A DNA stretch of 64,000 nucleotides from JAPYTK01 sp964401935 (GTDB lineage Bacteria > Myxococcota_A > Polyangia > Polyangiales > Polyangiaceae): NCBI GenBank assembly GCA_964401935.1, contig CAYOAL010000002.1, positions 62,001-126,000 on the forward strand, given 5' to 3'. The position numbers and the translations under genes are program-made. A model generated the notes under the pieces. It did no database searches. It had not been told where the DNA came from and worked only from the letters and a program-made list of their open reading frames with translations. The stretch's first letter is position 1. Each line of letters opens with the position of its first letter. Shown in pieces: positions 61,111 through 64,000 of the stretch.

Positions 61111-61809
61111 TCACGCCGAGGGCTCGGCGCGTTTCGCGGCCCAGGAGTCGTATTCGCGCGCGATCTCCGCGCGCAGCTCGCGATCCACGAAGGCGATCTC
61201 GCCCCACGCGCCCAAGAGGCACACCCCCACCCCGGTGGCGAGGTAGTAGGCGTGCTTGTCGCGATCGAAGAGGATCTCGCCGGCCTGATACGCGTCGTAG
61301 CCGAGGTAGCCGAGGTAACCCACGCCGAAGCCGAGCGTCGCCCCGAGCGCGCCCTTCAGCATGCGCTTCTGATCGAGCGGGTGTTTCGCCGCGACCCCGA
61401 AGACGATCCACGTGAAGAGGCCAACGACGAAGCCGCCGAAGCGGAAGAGAAGATCGTGGAGCTCGGACCTCGTCGACCAGCTCACTTGGGTGTGGTCCAC
61501 CCAGGGCAACACCCACGCCGAGAGGTGCATGAGACCGGCGTAGGCACCCGCGCCGACCAGCATGCGGGGCAGGAGCGCGCCCAGGCCCCGGTCCACCACG
61601 GTGGCGCGTGATGCCGCCGCCGCGTAGAAGCGCTCGCGATCCGCGTGGGCTTCCGCCTCGAGGCGGGCCGCCGCCTTCGCGTCCGCGACGGCCTTCTGTC
61701 GTCGCGCGTGCGGGGAGGTGCCGTTCGCGCAGCCCGCGCAACGGTTGCCCGAGATCAAGTCGCGATTGACGTTCGTCAAACGCGTCCCGCACAACGTGCA
61801 CGCAGCCAC
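61111..61809 (-). CDS. Membrane protein with N-terminal zinc-ribbon-like Cys motif
   Basis: The 232-residue protein starts ATG 61809 with TLCGTRLTNVNRDLISGNRC and CAGC, a C-x2-C type zinc ribbon, followed by a basic helix and three or four membrane segments (LLPRMLVGAGAYAGLMHLSA, FGGFVVGLFTWIVFGVAA, ALGATLGFGVGYLGYLGY, YLATGVGVCLLGAWGEI). It ends in a soluble tail. I do not recognise the family. It is convergent with phhB. Confidence 0.65.
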   Translation of the reverse strand: MAACTLCGTRLTNVNRDLISGNRCAGCANGTSPHARRQKAVADAKAAARLEAEAHADRERFYAAAASRATVVDRGLGALLPRMLVGAGAYAGLMHLSAWVLPWVDHTQVSWSTRSELHDLLFRFGGFVVGLFTWIVFGVAAKHPLDQKRMLKGALGATLGFGVGYLGYLGYDAYQAGEILFDRDKHAYYLATGVGVCLLGAWGEIAFVDRELRAEIAREYDSWAAKRAEPSA

Positions 61810-61921
61810 GGCGACAGACTAGCGCGGCTCGTGGAGGGGCGCATCGCCGAACGGCGCGCGGCCGAACGGCAAGCTGGGTGTGGGGGCCGCTGTGCTCTCC
61901 GCGAACGCGACGAGGGGAGCG

Positions 61922-63250
61922 CTACGCGGAGCTCTGATCGGTCCCGTCGTCATCCGACGCGCGGCGCTCGGGCGACGGCTCGCCGGGTTGCGCCGAGGCT
62001 TCCCCTGAGCTCTCGTGGTCGGGCTCGGGGTCGGGCTCGGGCTCGGGCTCGGAGTCGGGCTCGGGCTCGGGGTCCTCGGCGATCGCGCGCGAGGCTTCGT
62101 CGGGTTTGCCCGCGCTGCCGCCCACGCCGGCCACCGCGAGCAACCCCTCCCCGAGCCCGGGCACGGAGGCTGCGGATCGAGGCGTGAGGTCGGCGGCGAG
62201 CTCGGGAGCCACCTCGTGAACGAGCTGCTCCACCTCGTCGCGCCACTCGGCCGTGATCTTGCTCGCCACATACAGCGCGGGGAACGAGAGGAAGAGGCCG
62301 ACGAAGCCGAGGGTCTGCTCGAAGAGGAGCAAGCTCACCACGAGCACGAGCCCGGGCAGCTTCACGTGCTGCGCGGCCAGGCGGGGGCTGATGTAGTAGC
62401 TCTCGATCTTGTGGAGCACGAAGGTGGTGACGAGGAACACGCCCACCGCCCACCAGCCATCCACGGTGTAGGCGACGTAGCAGAGCACGGCGCCGGAGAT
62501 GACGTTGCCCACGACGGGCACGAGCCCGGTGACGAGGATGAGGAGGAACAACGTCGGGATGTGAGGGAGCCCGAGGACGATGAGCACCGGCAGCGTGATG
62601 ACGGCGTTGACCGCGGCCACCACGACCTGCATGCGCACGGTGATGGCGATGGCGTCCCCCACGTAGCCGAACCAGCGGGCGAGCGTGCCGGGGACGGAGC
62701 CAGGGACGATGGTGTCGTACCAGACATGGATCTGATCGCGCTCGAACAGGTAGATGATCGCGAGCAAGAGGCCGATCAGCATGAACAGGATGATGTGGGC
62801 GGTGCCGGTGGCGTACGACACCGCCGTGCCCGCGTGGTCCTTCACCACCTGGGTGAGGTTCTCGCCCTCGAGCCCGAGCATCGCCCGCGCCTTCTCGACC
62901 GAGGGGTGGTCGAACATCGCGTGGATGTAGCGCTCGCCGTTGTCGCGCAGCTCGTCGACGACGGGCATGAGCTCCCGCACCCCGGCGAAGACGCCGAGCC
63001 CCACCAGCGCCACCAACACGGTGAGCACCGACGCGATGGCGCCGGTGCGATGCAGGGGAGTGCGCGCGTCGAGCTGATCCGCGAGCCACCCCAGGCTGCG
63101 CTCGAAGACGACGAAGCAGATGAACACCGGCGCGAGGCCCCGAAAGTAATAGAGGAGCCCGAGGAACATCGCGACCACGATCAGCCGGCGCCAACGGAGG
63201 TCGCCCGGTAGCGGAATCGTCTTGGATTGCACCGCCTCGGATCCGACCAT
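61922..63250 (-). CDS. AI-2E family transporter
   Basis: The 442-residue membrane protein has the AI-2E (PF01594) layout: several helices at each end (LIVVAMFLGLLYYFRGLAPV, AIASVLTVLVALVGLGVFAG, ILFMLIGLLLAIIYLFERDQ), LPHIPTLFLLILVTGLVPVVGNVI, KIESYYISPRLAAQHVKLPG and LGFVGLFLSFPALYVASKI. The last 90 residues are an acidic Glu/Pro repeat region (EPEPEPDPEPDHE). AI-2E proteins export small molecules or act as Na/H antiporters; quorum-signal transport is only a family name. ATG 63250 is used. Confidence 0.85.
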   Translation of the reverse strand: MVGSEAVQSKTIPLPGDLRWRRLIVVAMFLGLLYYFRGLAPVFICFVVFERSLGWLADQLDARTPLHRTGAIASVLTVLVALVGLGVFAGVRELMPVVDELRDNGERYIHAMFDHPSVEKARAMLGLEGENLTQVVKDHAGTAVSYATGTAHIILFMLIGLLLAIIYLFERDQIHVWYDTIVPGSVPGTLARWFGYVGDAIAITVRMQVVVAAVNAVITLPVLIVLGLPHIPTLFLLILVTGLVPVVGNVISGAVLCYVAYTVDGWWAVGVFLVTTFVLHKIESYYISPRLAAQHVKLPGLVLVVSLLLFEQTLGFVGLFLSFPALYVASKITAEWRDEVEQLVHEVAPELAADLTPRSAASVPGLGEGLLAVAGVGGSAGKPDEASRAIAEDPEPEPDSEPEPEPDPEPDHESSGEASAQPGEPSPERRASDDDGTDQSSA

Positions 63251-63261
63251 ACACCCCGCTC

Positions 63262-63927
63262 ATGGGCCAACTGGTGACGCCGCGAGCACGACGACAAGTG
63301 CGGGCCACTCTCCTCGCGCTGCACGTGCTCGCCATCGTGCTCCTCAGCTTTCCGGGCTCGGAGAAGCTCGGCGATCCGAGAGCCTGGAAGGAGCGACGCA
63401 CACAAGCGCAGCTCGCGCTCTGGGGCGAGCGGCTCCGCGGGTGGGGAGTGTCGCTGTCGAACGAAGCGCTCGAGGCCGAACTCTGGCAGCTCGCCCAGGG
63501 ATATCTGCGCGCGCGCGCGGCGGCGACCGAGCCGTTCACCCACTACGCTCACTTCGCGCCCCAGAGCTGGGGGATGTTCAAGGCTCCCCCCCTCGCCCCG
63601 AGCGCCATCGCCGTCGACGTCCGCACCGGCGCCGGTTGGCGCACCGTGCACGAGAGCCGCTCGACGGAGGCCACCTACCTCGCCTCGTCGCTCGACAACA
63701 ACCGCTTCCGCAAGCAGGTGGGGCGCGCCGGTCGCGATCCGCAGCTGTTTGGTCGCTTGGCGACGTGGCTGGCGCGGCAGGCGTTGGCCGACTTCCCGGA
63801 CGCGACGGCGGTGCGCGTGCGCCTCTTGCGCCTCCAGAGCCTGCCCCCGGCCCGGCGACGCGCCGGCGAGGTGCCTCCGAGCCGCACCGAGAGGCAGCGC
63901 GTGTTCCGAAGAGGCGAGCTCGGGTGA
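63262..63927 (+). CDS. Membrane-anchored protein encoded beside an HTTM-like gene
   Basis: The 221-residue protein has one N-terminal membrane segment (VRATLLALHVLAIVLLSFPG) and a soluble part with LRGWGVSLSNEALEAELWQLA, FAPQSWGMFKAPPLAPSA, DVRTGAGWRTVHESRSTEATYL and FRKQVGRAGRD. Proteins of this kind often sit next to HTTM (vitamin-K-dependent gamma-carboxylase-like) genes, as here. Start ATG 63262 follows a 12-base gap from the divergent AI-2E gene. Function unknown. Confidence 0.68.
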   Translation: MGQLVTPRARRQVRATLLALHVLAIVLLSFPGSEKLGDPRAWKERRTQAQLALWGERLRGWGVSLSNEALEAELWQLAQGYLRARAAATEPFTHYAHFAPQSWGMFKAPPLAPSAIAVDVRTGAGWRTVHESRSTEATYLASSLDNNRFRKQVGRAGRDPQLFGRLATWLARQALADFPDATAVRVRLLRLQSLPPARRRAGEVPPSRTERQRVFRRGELG

Positions 63928-64000
63928 GGCGACTGTCGCGGTGTTGGCGCGGCTGGGTGGCGCTCACCTCGAGGAAGGAGCGCGGGATCACGCTCGCCGC
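63924..64000 (+). CDS. HTTM-like membrane protein, N-terminus only (cut by window edge)
   Basis: A GTG at 63924 overlaps the stop of the previous gene (GTGA). The visible 25 codons (VRRLSRCWRGWVALTSRKER, then GITLA) resemble the start of HTTM-domain proteins, which often begin with a W-x2-W helix before the first membrane segment. Only 77 bases are inside the window, so the call rests mainly on gene order. Confidence 0.5.
   Translation, partial: MRRLSRCWRGWVALTSRKERGITLA

Overview
This window is a high-GC (roughly 70 percent) chromosomal segment that looks like Myxococcota, probably a Polyangia-type myxobacterium. The signs are a MYXO-CTERM-like tail (56557-57444), eukaryotic-like Ser/Thr kinases beside an FHA-type sigma54 activator, many glycine-rich lipoproteins with GG-x-GG spacers, a globin-coupled histidine kinase of the kind described in Anaeromyxobacter, and myxobacterial GC3-rich codon use. 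A run of exactly 100 N at 58943-59042 shows that this is a draft scaffold. I saw no rRNA, tRNA, transposase or CRISPR array.

Region 1 (1-13643) is a stress/dormancy island. It holds seven universal stress protein genes (ten USP domains), six CBS-pair proteins (one fused to a hemerythrin-like tail), a stand-alone hemerythrin, a small membrane protein, a globin-PAS histidine kinase, its NtrC-type sigma54 activator and a pseudo-receiver. Sites close to the sigma54 -24/-12 consensus lie in the upstream regions of these transcription units and also before a distant HemG-like flavodoxin gene (60027). I read this as one oxygen/redox-sensing sigma54 regulon, functionally reminiscent of the mycobacterial DosR hypoxia regulon but built from different regulators.

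Region 2 (13695-24837) holds a porin, a GrpE with an N-terminal repeat, a PhoX-like lipoprotein, a long polypurine repeat, a decayed stretch (18000-20970) with gene remnants, a Uma2 nuclease, an AAA+ ATPase and lipoproteins. Region 3 (24968-35890) is signalling and secretion: a kinase coupled to an FHA sigma54 activator, a kinase coupled to a carrier resembling nucleotide translocases, and a vanadium-haloperoxidase-like lipoprotein with a CRTAC1/ASPIC-UnbV partner. Region 4 (36015-47402) is mixed: an anchored protein interrupted by a stop codon, a sirtuin, a family-B DNA polymerase, a hydrolase, a TauE-type permease, an exonuclease and an AbiEii-like nucleotidyltransferase pair.

Region 5 (47342-52470) shows a recent 1199-bp tandem duplication of an RCC1-repeat lipoprotein gene downstream of a serine hydrolase, with a leftover hydrolase fragment. 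Region 6 (52552-59772) holds a propeller lipoprotein, then a radical SAM/SPASM enzyme flanked by two small zinc-ribbon lipoproteins carrying repeated EYGP motifs (a likely lipoprotein-modifying, RiPP-like system), a DUF1028 protein and a membrane pseudokinase with DIPVDES repeats broken by the assembly gap. Region 7 (59944-64000) holds the HemG-like gene, a pterin dehydratase, membrane proteins and the start of an HTTM-like gene.
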